A stretch of DNA of 64,000 nucleotides, taken from Haematococcus lacustris (lineage: Eukaryota; Chlorophyta; Chlorophyceae; Chlamydomonadales; Haematococcaceae). The notes beneath the pieces were generated by a model. It was given only the letters and a program-made list of their open reading frames with translations. It was not told where the DNA came from and made no database searches. Both the position numbers and the translations under genes were made by a program. How positions within the stretch are numbered: the first letter of the stretch is position 1; each line of letters opens with the position of its first letter. The stretch is taken from assembly GCA_030144725.1 (NCBI GenBank), contig JASKMD010000010.1, positions 1,312,666-1,376,665 on the forward strand, read 5' to 3'. Positions 10,976 through 23,328 of the stretch are shown here, one piece after another.

Positions 10976-13609
10976 TCAGGCTGGCTCGACGGGGAAGGGG
11001 ACGGGCCACTGCAAGGAGAGGCGAACCACTAGCTCTCCCGCCCCCTGCGCCCTGCCCTCCCCCTGCCTAGGCCTCCCTGCTGCCCTCTCCTCTTCCACTC
11101 CTCCTGCCCCAACCCTCCCCGCTGCCCCCTCCTGCCCTCCCCTCCGCTCCCTCCTAGGCTGCGTGGCAAACCAGCCCCCCGACGCCTCGGGCCACAGCTG
11201 GTCGAAGTGGGCAGCGTCCAGCTCCGGGTCCTTGCCCTTGAACCAGGTGGAGGGCACAGCGCCGCAGAGGCCCACGCGGATGTCCCTCCCCACCCGATGC
11301 CAGTCACGCTTGACGGCCGTGGTGAGGGTGGAGATGACCTCCTCCACGACCCGCCTCGCCACCTGCCGTGGCTGCAGGGCTGCAGCGGCTCCTGAGCTGC
11401 GGAGGCGCCACACTGCGCCCAGGTAGGCAACGCGCAGCCGCAGCCACAGAAGGCTGTCAGGGGGCAGGAAGGGTGGGCCCTCGCCGCGGGTGGGGCGCCC
11501 ACTGAGGAGCAGCATGGCGTCACCCGAGGGGGGGCGGGTGCCTGTGAGGCGGCCGTACACGTCCAGCACCCACTCCCAGGCTGGGACCACGGCGGGGCAG
11601 GTCATGAAGGCGTGGGTTAGCGTCTCCAGGGGCCCCGGCTGGCAGAAGCGGCAGGCGGACGAGCCCGGGGCAGCCGTACCCTTGAGGATGTGGCTCCACA
11701 AAGCCCCGACCATGAGGCTGGCGTGAAGAACCCGCCAGGCCACGATGACATGCTCCCGGCGGAGGGTGGGGTCTAGCAGCTCCTTCCACACCTTCGCACA
11801 CGGCTGGCCCGCCTGAGCACCCACAGCCAGCTGGTCCACCGTGTCGGCCCGCGGGGCGGGCTGAGCAACTGGCTGCCTGCCCCCACGCCGCTGGTGGGCC
11901 TCCAGCTGCCGCTCAGCCCGCTGGGCCGCCCTCATCTGCGGCGAGGGTCGCTGGTGCGCCCTGGCGGAGGTGTCCAGCCAGCGAGGCGGTTGGCTGCCCT
12001 GCACCTCCTCGGGGAGCCGCTCCTCCGCATCCCTGCCCTGCTGTTCCCGCTCCCCCGCTGCCCCCTGGTCTGCCACCTGTTGCGCGCTAGCCTCCCACTT
12101 GAGCTCCAGCTCCCTCAAGGCTCCATCAGCCACCGCTGCCACCTCCGGGTCACCCGCTGCCCGGGGGGGGCGCACACCCCACAGCGCAGGCCACAGGCCC
12201 CCATTGGGTGGGTAGAGGGGGTCGGCACTGACGCGCTGGAGCTGGTGGAGGCGCACCCTGGCATGCTTGACCGAGAAGTCCAGCAGGGTGGTGGTGCCCA
12301 TGCCCCACACCTGAGGGTCCAGCTGCAGGTGAGCCCAGGGGCCCAAGAGCCACTCCTCCTTAGGCCAGGTGCCAGGCCCCTCGTCAGCTGGGCCGACAGC
12401 AAGGTCTCCCGCCCCGCCCCCTGCTCCCCTACGCCCTGCACCTCCTCCACGCCCTCCCCCCCTGCCCCCGCCCCGCCCCCTTGCCCGCCCCCCTCCCCTG
12501 CCCGCCCCCCTGGCCCCTCCTAGCTCCTGCCCCTGAGCCTGCTCCTGCGCCATGTGACGCTGGGCGGGTAGAGGTAGGAGGTGGGTGGCTCGCTCCTCCG
12601 GGGTCAGCCTGTAGCTGGGCTTGTTGAGCCGGGCCACCGCTGCTGGCTCCCAGGCCGCCCCCTCCTCCGCCCAGAAAGCCCCAAGGGGACCCTGCCCTGT
12701 GGGGTCTAGAGGGTAGAGGCGGCCGTTGGGGCCCACCCAGTGGGAGGGCTGGAGCATGGGGGTGCGCCGCATCACAAACCCCACCCCTGGCCCAACACTC
12801 AGGCACTCCCACTCCGGCCGTGGAGGCTGCAAGCGGTCCACCATGCCCTGCCAGGGCTCGGGGAGGCAAGCCCTGACCAGATCCGCAGCCCAGCGGGCCT
12901 CCCCCTCCAGCTGGTGGCTGTGGAGGGCCTCCCTCACGTGGCGGACGTGGGTCCAACCCTGCTCAGCTGCTGCCTCCCTAGCTGCTGGGTTCAAGCGGAC
13001 TTGCGCGTTGTACCACAGCGGCTCCGCCAGCACCGAGAAGAAGGACTGGCTAGCGGGGGGCACCACACGGAACAGCTTGAGCTCAGCCAGGGCCGCCACG
13101 TGAGCTTGCAGCCGCGGGCTGATGCCTCGCGAGGGGGGGGCGGTGGGGTCAGTGATGACCCAGGTGCTGAGGCCGTGGGAGGGATCTGCCAGCAGGCTGT
13201 GGGTCAGAGGCTGCCAGGGTCGAACCCTGGGCGCCCAGAGCTGGGCCAGCATCTTCGCCAGCATGGCCGTGCTGGTGACCCCCAGGTCGGGAAGCCCCAC
13301 CCCTCCCTCCCCCCGGGGCATCACGCAGATGGCCTTGCTAGGGTAGAGGCGGCTGCTGTTGGGGCTGCGCTCCTGGGGCAAGTCTGAGGCTGCCACGAAG
13401 CGGTTGACAGCCAAGGCCATGGCCTGCGCCAGAGCAGCGGAGGGTTGCACGAAGGCCATCTGGTAGATGGACTTGGAGGCCAGGCACTGTTGTGCCACCT
13501 GCACCCGCCCCAGGAGGTTGAGGCCTTGGGGCCGCCAAGGGAGGGAGGCTGCCATCATGGCCGCCGCCGCCCCACCGAAGGCGGCCTCGCTGGTGGTAGC
13601 TGCTCCCAC
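10976..13609 (-). pseudogene. LINE ORF2 C-terminal half: post-RT region, Gly/Arg linker, zinc-knuckle domain
   Basis: A continuous open frame of about 877 codons. Order from the N-terminus: RT thumb/post-RT (PWRPQGLNLLGRVQVAQQCL); a conserved W/Y-rich segment (AEPLWYNAQVRLNP); a Gly/Arg-rich linker (GRGGGRARGRGGGRGGG); and a zf-RVT type zinc knuckle with CRFCQPG...THAFMTC, preceded by the WKELLDPTLRREHVIVAW motif. It ends in a basic tail. The RT catalytic core is in another frame upstream because of a roughly 110-bp deletion near 13598, so the frame cannot make a full ORF2 protein. The zf-RVT family is a common C-terminus of L1-like LINEs in algae and plants. Confidence 0.8.
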
Positions 13610-15708
13610 CCGCCCTGCTGCTGCCCTTGCCCGCCACCTTCCCCCGGCCCACCCCCTAGCCCCTGCTCGCCTACCTGCCCCTGCCCGCCCCCTTCCCCCC
13701 CGTCACCCCCCCATGCTCCCCTCCCCGCCCCCTCGGGGCCCGAGCCCTCCTTGTTACCCGGCCCAGGCTCTGGCTGGGCGCACGGCAGGGCTGAGCTCTT
13801 GCTCGCGCTAAGCGCAGGGCCCCCAGCGGCGCGGAACAGGCCCAGGGCCTCCACTACCACCTTCCCGTCTCTGACCCGATCGAGCACCACGATGGTGAGG
13901 TCGTCCGCATACTCCTTGGAAGGGAGCGCGGGGGTTAGGACGGCCCTGTGCATGGCCAGAGGGCTGGAGGGAATGATGGGGGTGCTGATGCGGCCTGCCA
14001 TCTGGAGCGAGCTGAGGTAGCTGACCAGCGGCTGGAGGACGATGCACCAGTAGAGCGGGGAGGCCCCGCTGCCCTGCGGCACCCCTGATGCAAGAGGGAA
14101 GTTGTCGTTGAGGTGGCCGTTGACCAGCACCTGGCTTGTGGCCCCCCGGTGCAGCAGCTAAGCCCAGCGCACATGCCCCTCCCGGCAGAACCCCATGGCC
14201 TCCATCGTGTCCATCGTCTGGCAAGCCCCGGGACACGTTGTCACAGGCCCCCGCTAGGTCCAGCAATAACAACCAGGCTGGGCTGCCCCGCTACTGCAGG
14301 TACTCTAACAGGTCTAGGTGGAACTGCATGCTGTCGCTGATGTCCTTGCCCAGGATGAAAGCGGACTGGGAGGGGGACACCAGCAGGGCCAACGGCAGCT
14401 GCAACCGGTCCTCCACTGCCATGGCCACCAGGCACACAGCGCAGTTGAGGAGCATGATGGGGCGGTAGCCGGCCACCTGTCCCTCGGCTTGCCAGCCTTG
14501 GGCACGAGGGTGATGATGCCGGTCAGGAACTCAGCCATGGGGGCAGGGTCAGCGGTGTCTGCCAAGGCCTCTTGCAACATGGAATGCAGCGGCCGCCCCA
14601 GCTCCAGCCACAGCCGGTCATAGACCTCCATGGGCAGCCCCTCTAACCCAAGGGCCTTGGTGTGAGAGCAGCCCTGCAGAGCTCGGCCCAGCTCCTCCTT
14701 TGACAGCATAGGGCTGCCATCGGGGCCCTCGGGAGCCCTAGCCTGGGTGGCGTGGCTGCGTAGACTCCAGCGGGCTCTGCGGCTGAGCAGTGGTGCTGGA
14801 AAGCCGTGCACGCTGCCTTCATCCCGGCCGGCGTGGTGAGGTCTGCAGGTCACGCTGCGCGCGACGCTGGGCCCGTAAGAACTGCTGGGCGCGCATGGCC
14901 AGGCCCTGCTTGAGGCGGGCCCACCTGGCCCTGTGCCCATCCCTAGCCAACCCCAGCTGACTCGCAGCCTCGTGGTGCTGTGCCTCCGCCCGAAGGAAGT
15001 CCTTGAGACAGTCCAGGAGGTCAGGGTTGTCCAAAGTGGGATCTCTCTTGGAGGAGTGCAGATGGCGCCACGGGTCCACCAGCCCCCACCAGCTACCGCA
15101 GCTGGTGCGCCCCCTGGCCCCGGCTGCCAGCCCAAGCATCCCCATGCTGCGAGCACTGCGGGATGCCCACTCTATCCACTAGGGCCAGGATGCAGTTGAA
15201 GTCGCCACCCATGAAGAGGAGGCGGCGGTCGGCGTTTGGCGGCAGGCAAGCAGGGAGGCACTCGGAGTTGAACGCTGGCCGCTCTGCCTTCTGCGCCGGG
15301 GCGTACACGCACACTAGGGACACTGGCATGCCTGCGAGCTCCCCGTCCACCCGCAGCACTCGCCCCTGGGCCCCTCTGCCTGCAGCTGCACTTGGGTGCA
15401 CCCCTTGAGGATGGTGGGGGACTTGACCAACACCACGCAGCCCTGGGAGCTGCCGGTGCCAGGGGTATAACATGACTGACGTCGCCACGCAGGCTTGGCC
15501 TTTGAGAGGGCTTCGGCCCACTGCCACACGCTCTCCGCCCTATGACACGTTTGGGGAAAGATCCCTGCGCCGGGCTGTCAGCGGCTCAGTCTAGCAGGGC
15601 CTGCAGCTTGTGCGGCTGGGCTAGGCCCTGCACATTGAGGTCGACCGCCATGAACCTGGCGGCAACACCTGGGCGCTGCATGGCTAAGTCCTGACGCCCC
15701 CGCGCGGG

Positions 15709-17443
15709 CTACACGTATGTAGAGGAGGGTGGGTGGGTTATGAAGGGGAGGCGGACCTGGCAAAGGGGTGGGGCCGGGGGGAGGGGCCGGTATGGGCTCA
15801 ATGCAGGCCATCTAGGCCCCAAGATGCCGAAGGCGGAGGCAGTTGGAGGGCACTGCGCAGGTGGAGGGCACTGCGCCGCACAGGCCCACTCGGATGTCCC
15901 TCCCCAACCGATGCCCCTCCACGCTCTCTCCCCCGGCGCCCGCACCGCCCCCGCCCCATTGCCCGCCCCCCTCCCTTGCCCACCCCTCTGGCCCCTCTCT
16001 GCTCCTGCCCTTGAGCCTGACCCTGCGCCCCGTGACGCTGGGCGGGTAGAAGGCGGAGATGGGTAGCTCGCTCCTCCGGGGTCAGCCTGTAGCTGGGCTT
16101 GTTGAGCCGGGCCACCGCAGCTGGCTCCCATGCCCGGAATACCCCGTGGGGCCCATGCCCTGTGGGGTCTAGGGGGTAGAGGCGGCCGTTGGGTCCCACC
16201 AAGTGGGAGGGCTGAAGCATGGGGGTGCGCCGCATCACAAAACCCACCCCTGGCCCAACCCCTGGCCCAACCACGTCAGCAGTGCAACGAGCCTCTCCCT
16301 CTAGTTGGGGGCGGTAAAGGGCCTCCCGCACGTGGCGGACGCTAGACCAGCCCTGCTCAGCTGCCGCCTCCCTTGCTGCCGGGTTCAAGCGGACTTGCGC
16401 GTTGTACCACAGCGGCTCCGCCAGCACCGTGAAGAAGGACTGGCTAGCGGGGGGCACCGCACGGAACAGCTTGAGCTCAGCCAGGGCCGCCACGTGAGCT
16501 TGCAGCCGCGGGCTGATGCCTCGCGAGGGGGGGGCGGTGGGGTCGGTGATGACCCACGTGCTGAGGCCGTGGGAGGGTCTGCCAGCAGGCAGTGGGTCAG
16601 AGGCTGCCATGGTCGAACCCTGGGCGACCAGAGCTGGGCCAGCATCTTCGCCAGCATGGCCGTGCTGGTGACCCCCAGGTTGGGAAGCCCCACCCCTCCC
16701 TCCCCCCGGGGCATCACGCAGATGGCCTTGTTAGGGTAGAGGCGGCTGCTGTTGGGGCTGCGCTCCTGGGGCAGGTCTGAGGCTGCCACAAAGCGGTTGA
16801 CAGCCAAGGCCATGGCCACCGCCAGAGCAGCGGAGGGTTGCACGAAGGCCATTTGGTAGATGGACTTGGAGGCCAGGCACTGTTGTGCCACCTGCACCCG
16901 CCCCAGGACGTTGAGGCCTTGGGGCCGCCAAGGCAGGGAGGCTGCCATCATGGCCGCGGCCGCCCCCCCGAGGGCGGCCTCGCTGGTGGCATCGTAGGAG
17001 GCCGCCCCAAGAGGGACCCCAGGTGGTGCACGGGCACCCCCACTCGGACAGCTGGGATGACCACCTCCGGCTCCTGCTCCCCACCCTGCTCCCGCCCGCA
17101 CTGCTACTGCCCTTGCCCGCCACCTTCCCCCGGCCCACCCCCTAGCCCCTGCTCGCCCACCTGCCCCTGCCCGCCCCCGTCCCCCCCGTCACCCCCCCTT
17201 ACTCCCCTCCCCGCCCCCTCGGGGCCCGAGCCCTCCTGGTTACCCGGCTCAGGCTCTGGCTGGGCGCACGGCAGGGCTGAGCTCTTGCTCACGCTCAGCG
17301 CAGGGCCCCCAGCGGCGCGGAACAGGCCTAGGGCCTCCACTACCACCTTCCCGTCTCTGACCCGATCGAGCACCACGATGGTGAGGTCGTCCGCATACTC
17401 CTTGGAAGGGAGCGCGGGGGTTAGGACGGCCCTGTGCATGGCC
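15709..17443 (-). mobile_element. LINE unit B' (short-form 3' part)
   Basis: This is a duplicate of unit B that extends about 275 bp further into the RT, including the YADD palm motif (frame 17439-17104). It is joined at 17443/17444 directly to the 3' UTR end of unit D without an oligo(A). Like B, it carries the GAGGGTCTG one-base deletion (near 16575), so B and B' share a recent ancestor distinct from E-I. Confidence 0.8.
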
Positions 17444-17865
17444 TGAGGAGGAGGAGCATTACAGGAGAGTGAGAATGACTAAAGAATAGAAGAAAAGAAA
17501 GACTACAACAAACAAGGTTTCCCCATACACGAACCCCAAGCACCCCAACCAAACACAACGGTCCACACACCCCAAGCAAGGGTCCACACCCCACAAGCAA
17601 CCCCCTCCCAAGGACAACGTCAAGACACTCCCCCACACCACCGCCCTCCCCCCTAACTCTGCACACCTCCCCAGGCCCTCCCCACAGAACTACCCACACG
17701 AGCCTAAGCCCCTTGAACCTAGAACCCTACCCCCAACGCTCAAACCAAGACAACGTCCAAGCCAAGACCACCTAAGCCCCCGTTCCCTGACACCCAGACA
17801 GCCCCCCGAAGCCTACCTAACCCCACCCACAGAACTCACTAAGCCCCCACCAGCAACCCTGCAGC

Positions 17866-18693
17866 TCAGGCTGGCTCGACGGGGAAGGGGACGGGCCACT
17901 GCAAGGAGAGGCGAACCACTAGCTCTCCCGCCCCCTGCGCCCTGCCCTCCCCCTGCCTAGGCCTCCCTGCTGCCCTCTCCTCTTCCACTCCTCCTGCCCC
18001 AACCCTCCCCGCTGCCCCCTCCTGCCCTCCCCTCCGCTCCCTCCTAGGCTGCGTGGCAAACCAGCCCCCCGACGCCTCGGGCCACAGTTGGTCGAAGTGG
18101 GCAGCGTCCAGCTCCGGGTCCTTGCCCTTGAACCAGGTGGAGGGCACAGCGCCGCAGAGGCCCACGCGGATGTCCCTCCCCACCCGATGCCAGTCACGCT
18201 TGACGGCCGTGGTGAGGGTGGAGATGACCTCCTCCACGACCCGCCTCGCCACCTGCCGTGGCTGCAGGGCTGCAGCGGCTCCTGAGCTGCGGAGGCGCCA
18301 CACTGCGCCCAGGTAGGCAACGCGCAGCCGCAGCCACAGAAGGCTGTCAGGGGGCAGGAAGGGTGGGCCCTCGCCGCGGGTGGGGCGCCCACTGAGGAGC
18401 AGCATGGCGTCACCCGAGGGGGGGCGGGTGCCTGTGAGGCGGCCGTACACGTCCAGCACCCACTCCCAGGCTGGGACCACGGCGGGGCAGGTCATGAAGG
18501 CGTGGGTTAGCGTCTCCAGGGGCCCCGGCTGGCAGAAGCGGCTGGCGGACGAGCCCGGGGCAGCCGTACCCTTGAGGATGTGGCTCCACAAAGCCCCGAC
18601 CATGAGGCTGGCGTGAAGAACCCGCCAGGCCACGATGACATGCTCCCGGCGGAGGGTGGGGTCTAGCAGCTCCTTCCACAACAGACTAGACAC
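17866..18693 (-). pseudogene. LINE ORF2 C-terminal zinc-knuckle part (unit D)
   Basis: This frame encodes WKELLDPTLRREHVIVAW, the zinc-knuckle region and the basic C-terminus. The knuckle reads SRFCQPG...THAFMTC, whereas unit C has CRFCQPG, so one zinc ligand is missing. The N-terminal few residues come from the adjacent LTR-like insert (upstream of base 18680 on the minus strand). Confidence 0.75.
18654..18680 (-). repeat. 27-bp direct duplication flanking the LTR-like insert (left)
   Basis: GGGTGGGGTCTAGCAGCTCC plus seven bases is identical to 23329-23355. In the uninterrupted unit C it occurs once (11764-11790). It therefore marks the insertion point in the zinc-knuckle coding region. Confidence 0.9.
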
Positions 18694-20764
18694 TCAGCTA
18701 GGATGAATGGTATGTTACTGTTTCTTTTCTCAAATGCAGGATCCCATGAGGTGTGATTTGCTTTCTACTTATGATGAGATCCTGCAGTGTTCGAGGCTTA
18801 GGGAGGCTTGGTTACGAGACCTCTGTGGACTGCTGATCGAATGACTGGCTCAGTGACTTAAGACTGGGAAGCGAGTTGTTTTGAGGATGAGCTGATTCTC
18901 GTCGATGTAAGTACATTGCACTACCACAGCGCGAGTCGGAGGCTGTCGAACAGTATGTAGACAGTCGCAGCGGCAACAATAGCCGCATAACTCAGCATGC
19001 CTGGCGGCTGCAGCCGACATTTATCTCTCAGCCGACCATGCATCCTGACCGCACAAACACTACTGTTACACTTGGTTTCCGCAATTGTTCGATCGTATGG
19101 ACCTGTGCGCAGTGACACCCGAGCCAATTGATTCGTAGGCTTGCTTTACCCGTTTACACGGAGAGCTTAGCTAGTCCTTGCTTTGTCCCGCTGACGCGGA
19201 GGATTGCTTAGCTTGCGTTGCACATTTACACGTGCGTTGCTTGCCACCATCATCCCCGCCACCACCCCAGCTAACGGGAGCTTAGCGAACTAGTTATCAC
19301 TAAACCTGTGAATCTGCAGCCAAACTGCAGGTCTAAGCAGAGTTACACCACAGCCAGCACTAGGCAGAGAGCATAGCCTTGCAGAGCACCAGCTTGCAAG
19401 AGTCGTGTTGCAAACCTGTAACATTGCAGCCAATCCTACACATACAACCTGCTCCTAGCAGAGTCTCAACATAGCCTGCCCCACGCAGAGCATCATCACT
19501 ATCAACCATACATCCAGCACCTTGCTGAGACCATACATCCAGCACCTTGCTGAGACCCAATAAGTCAGGCCTACCAGAGTTTCATTAACACAATCAACCT
19601 GTCCAAGCAGAGAACACAACTCCCAGCCTAGAAGCATGGAACAAACTTAGGTGCACTCCTGCTCTAGATGCATTGCACCGCCAACAAGCGTACCTGGCCA
19701 CTTATAGGCACAGAGCACACCATCACCACCAACATCAGCCTGCACAAGCAGAGATCAGTACCTTAAAGTGCACCAGCCTGCAGAGAGTGATAACATGCAG
19801 TTGGCAGTAGCACCCAGCCTACCAGGCATAGTCTCAAGCTGATAGACACGACAAGCAGGGCAAAGTGGCATGGGGGCCAGCCTAGTAGTCATATCTTGAC
19901 GTTTCTAGGCATGCACCCTCAGCTCAGCCCAGCACCAATCACGCCACACATAGCTGCTTCTCTAGCGCACAGTTCTTCTGTCGACATCGCTCTTGTTAGG
20001 CTCGGTCGACTCATTTGCAGCCCAACCCACAGCACAAGTGGAGCCCCACAGCGGAGAGCTCGGATGCTTTTTCTAGGAGGCGAAGACGCAGTAAGCTGTC
20101 CTCGCACCACACCTGCAGCACAGTCGCATCGTTGCACATCCCGCATCAGGCGAGACCTCACAGCACAGTCGCAGTCCCATTACACAACCTGCTGGCTTTA
20201 GCCACAGAGACATCACCTACAGCCTACACTCCTTGCTTCAGCCTCACAACGTCTGCAGTTACAGCCTAAACACCTGCTTTCCTTGCAGAGATTAGGGCAC
20301 TTTCTTACACCATGGCAGCTCACCCAGCAGCCTGCCAAAACAGTCAAGCCGCATAGTTGCACGACATGCGCACACAATCAAGCAGCCCAGGTGTCCCCTG
20401 AGGTAGCGCACATCAAGCAACCCAGGTGTCCCCTGAGGTAGCGCACATCAAGCAGCCCAGGTGTCCCCTAAGGCAGCGCACAATCAAGCAGCCCAGGTGT
20501 CCCCTGAGGTAGCGCACAATCAAGCAGCCCAGGTGTCACCCTGAGGTAGCGCACAACGGCACGGGGCAAAGCGATCATGCATTTGCCTAGGGTTGCAGTT
20601 GCCGTACTGCTTCTCTCATGTTAACTAATGCATGGGCCACACACTATGCAGTCAGGCACACACACCTCTGCATCCAATCGATCGGGCACATACGCCTAGG
20701 CTCTTGAGCTTCGCAGCCTTGCACCTCAAGTGACCTCAAAGTGCACAGTACCAGCGTTTCCTCA
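18681..20764. repeat. Long direct repeat, copy 1 (putative LTR)
   Basis: It starts ACAGACTAGACACTCAGC and ends GTTTCCTCA. It is full of short degenerate blocks of the type AGCCTGC...GCAGAG every 30-60 bp (19310-19860). It contains a five-copy 38-bp minisatellite (20372-20560). Open frames are short and unconvincing. Confidence 0.55.
20372..20560. repeat. 38-bp minisatellite, five copies
   Basis: The unit is AATCAAGCAGCCCAGGTGTC followed by CCCTGAGGTAGCGCAC. Five imperfect copies are present here and only two in the second long repeat (23047-23120), which accounts for about 110 bp of the length difference between the two long repeats. Confidence 0.85.
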
Positions 20765-21279
20765 CGGCTGCACTGGCTGGCTAACATGCCAGTTACTACA
20801 GCAGAGCCGGGGGAGTCAGAGCATTCCCATGCGCACCGACCTGCATCACATGGGCATGACTGCAACCAAGCACATGACCCCACTATATTTCCACTCTGGT
20901 TAGGGACAAGGCATAAAGTCTGTCTATATCCCACCAACTCTGTTCTAGCATTATGCAGCCGGCATGGACCGATCACCCATTGCAACCTGCGCTGAACATA
21001 GCTACCACATCTTCTGTTTCTTTGTTTCTGTCACGATGGTTTCTTTGGTCAGCTTTGGAGGAGGAGGAGGAGAACGAGACACCGGTCAGCTCAAGACTCT
21101 GATTTCATAGTTCTAGCATGGTTTGCATGGAGCTCATGCATTTGCTTGTCTGTTGCATGAAGCCTGAAGCATGTTTCTGCCTGCCTGTCCGTGCATGCCT
21201 GTTTTGCCTGTTGTCGCAAGATTCTGACTGATATCAAAACTGCAAGCTCCGGGACGTAGCTTTTCGGAGTGGGGGAGAG
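20765..21279. other. Interior between the two long repeats; no gene seen
   Basis: About 515 bp without a convincing frame. It contains a GGA run (21057-21072) and ends with the purine tract GGAGTGGGGGAGAG next to the second long repeat. Confidence 0.4.
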
Positions 21280-23328
21280 TGCAACAGACTAGACACTCAG
21301 CTAGGATGAATGGTATGTTACTGTTTCTTTTCTCAAATGCAGGATCCCATGAGGTGTGACTTGCTTTTTACTTATGATGAGATCCTGCAGTGTTCGAGGC
21401 TTAGGGAGGCTTGGTTACGAGACCTCTGTGGACTGCTGATCGAATGACTGGCTCAGTGACTTAAGACTGGGAAGCGAGTTGTTTTGAGGATGAGCTAATT
21501 CTCGACGATGTAAGTACATTGCACTACCACAGCGCGAGTCGGAGGCTGTCGAACAGTATGTAGACAGTCGCAGCGGCAACAATAGCCGCATAACTCAGCA
21601 TGCCTGGCGGTTGCAGCCGACTTTTATCTCTCAGCCGACCATGCATCCTGACCGCACAAACACTACTGTTACACTTGGTTTCCGCACTTGGTTTCCGCAA
21701 CATGTTCGATCGTTTGGACCTGTGCGCAGTGACACCCGAGCCAACTGATTCGGAGGTGCCAACGGAGTCGTTTGTCACTCGGCCTACTGCTGCAGAGTCT
21801 CCTGCTGATTCTGCAGAGGTGTTGCACTGCTGTTTCGCAGGCTTGCTTTACCCGTTTACACGGAGAGCTTAGCTAGTCCCGCTGACGCGGAGGATTGCTT
21901 AGCTTGCGTTGCACATTTACACGTGCGTTGCTTGCCACCATCATCCCCGCCACCCCATTTAACGGGAGCTTAGCGAACTAGTTATCACCAAACCTGTGAA
22001 TCTGCAGCCAAACTGCAGGTCTAAGCAGAGTTACACCACAGCCTGCACTAGGCAGAGAGCATAGCCTTGCAGAGCACCAGCTTGCAAGAGTCGTGTTGCA
22101 AACCTGTAAAAATGCAGCCAACCCTACACATACAACCTGCTCCTAGCAGAGTCTCAACATAGCCTGCCCCACGCAGAGCATCATCACTATCAACCATGCA
22201 TCCAGCACCTTGTTGAGACCCAATCAGTCAGGCCTACCAAAGTTTCATTAACACAATCAACCTGTCCAAGCAGAGAACACAACTGCCAGCCAAGAAGCAT
22301 GGAACAAACTTAGGTGCACTCCTGCTCTAGATGCATTGCACCGCCAACAAACGTACCTGGCCACTTACAGGCACAGAGCACACCATCACCACCAACATCA
22401 GCTTGCACCTTGCAGTACCTTGCAGTGCACCAGCCTGCAGAGAGTCATGCAGTTGGCAGTAGCACCCAGCCTACCAGGCATAGTCTTAAGCTGATAGACC
22501 CGACAAGCAGGGCAAAGTGGCATGGGGGCCAGTCCAGTAGTCATATCTTGGCGTCTTTAGGCATGCACTCTCAGCTCAGCCCAGCACCGCTCACGCCACA
22601 CATAGCTGCTTCTCTAGCGCACGTTCTTCACGTTCTCGACATCGCTCTTGTTAGACTCGGTCGACGCATTTGCAGCCCAACCCACAGCACAAGTGGAGCC
22701 CCACAGCGGAGAGCTCGGATGCTTTTTCTAGGAGGCGAAGACGCAGTAAGCTGTCCTCGCACCGCACCTGCAGCACAGTCGCATCGTTGCACATCCCGCA
22801 TCAGGCGAGACCTCACAGCACAGTCGCAGTCCCATTACACAACCTGTTGGCATCAGCCACAGAGACGGCACATAGCACAGCTCTAGCTTCATGCATCCTG
22901 CTGGCTTCAGCCACAGAGACATCACCTACAGCCTACACTCCTGTATTCCTTGCAGAGATTAGGTAGCATCCACACATCATGGCAGCAAAGCACCCTAGCC
23001 AGCAGCCTACCATTACAAACAAGTCGTTAGCCGCACAGCCGACGCACAATCAAGCAGCCCAGGTGTCCCCTGAGGTAGCGCACAATCGAGCAGCCCAGGT
23101 GTCCCCTGAGGTGGCGCACAACGGCACGGGGCAAAGCGATCATGCATTTGCCTAGGGTCGCAGTTGCCATACTGCTTCTCTCATGTTCACTCATGCATGG
23201 GCCACACACTGTGCAGTCAGGCACACACACCTCTGCATCCAATCGATCGGGCACATACGCCTAGGCTCTTGAGCTTCGCAGCCTTGCACCTCAAGTGACC
23301 TCAAAGTGCACAGTACCAGCGTCTCCTT
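21280..23328. repeat. Long direct repeat, copy 2 (putative LTR)
   Basis: It is colinear with copy 1, with small indels (an extra TTGGTTTCCGCA duplication and an added stretch near 21755-21840; fewer minisatellite units). It ends at CAGCGTCTCCTT, a few bases short of the copy-1 end, directly against the 27-bp duplicate of LINE sequence. Confidence 0.55.

Larger units (their letters stand above)
10550..15708 (-). mobile_element. LINE unit C (long form with 3' UTR and oligo(A))
   Basis: This is the most complete LINE in the window. Reading the minus strand: leader, endonuclease (15529-15093), RT (about 14950-13640), post-RT region, zinc knuckle, C-terminus (stop at 10976), a 3' UTR of about 420 bp, TGTAATGC, and eight A residues (T run at 10550-10557). 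It has a roughly 110-bp deletion near 13598 relative to unit D, and it shares the frameshifts of the other units in endonuclease and RT. The oligo(A) end fits target-primed reverse transcription of an ancestor. Confidence 0.85.
18681..23328. mobile_element. LTR-like non-coding element inserted in LINE unit D
   Basis: A 4.65-kb insert made of two copies of an about 2.05-kb repeat (18681-20764 and 21280-23328) around an about 515-bp middle. The second copy is preceded by a purine-rich GGAGTGGGGGAGAG and starts TGCAACAG; the first copy ends CCTCA. This is the layout of an LTR retrotransposon with LTRs far longer than the interior and no protein genes. Against this, the flanking duplication is 27 bp (18654-18680 and 23329-23355), much longer than the 4-6 bp of LTR integrases, and no tRNA primer site was recognised. 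A tandem duplication of an unknown repeat is the alternative. Confidence 0.5.

Noticed and set aside
16610..16640. tRNA T-arm-like GGTTCGA text in LINE units (for example near 6510 and 10000)
   Set aside because: It lies inside the conserved post-RT coding frame, and no acceptor stem or A box can be built around it.
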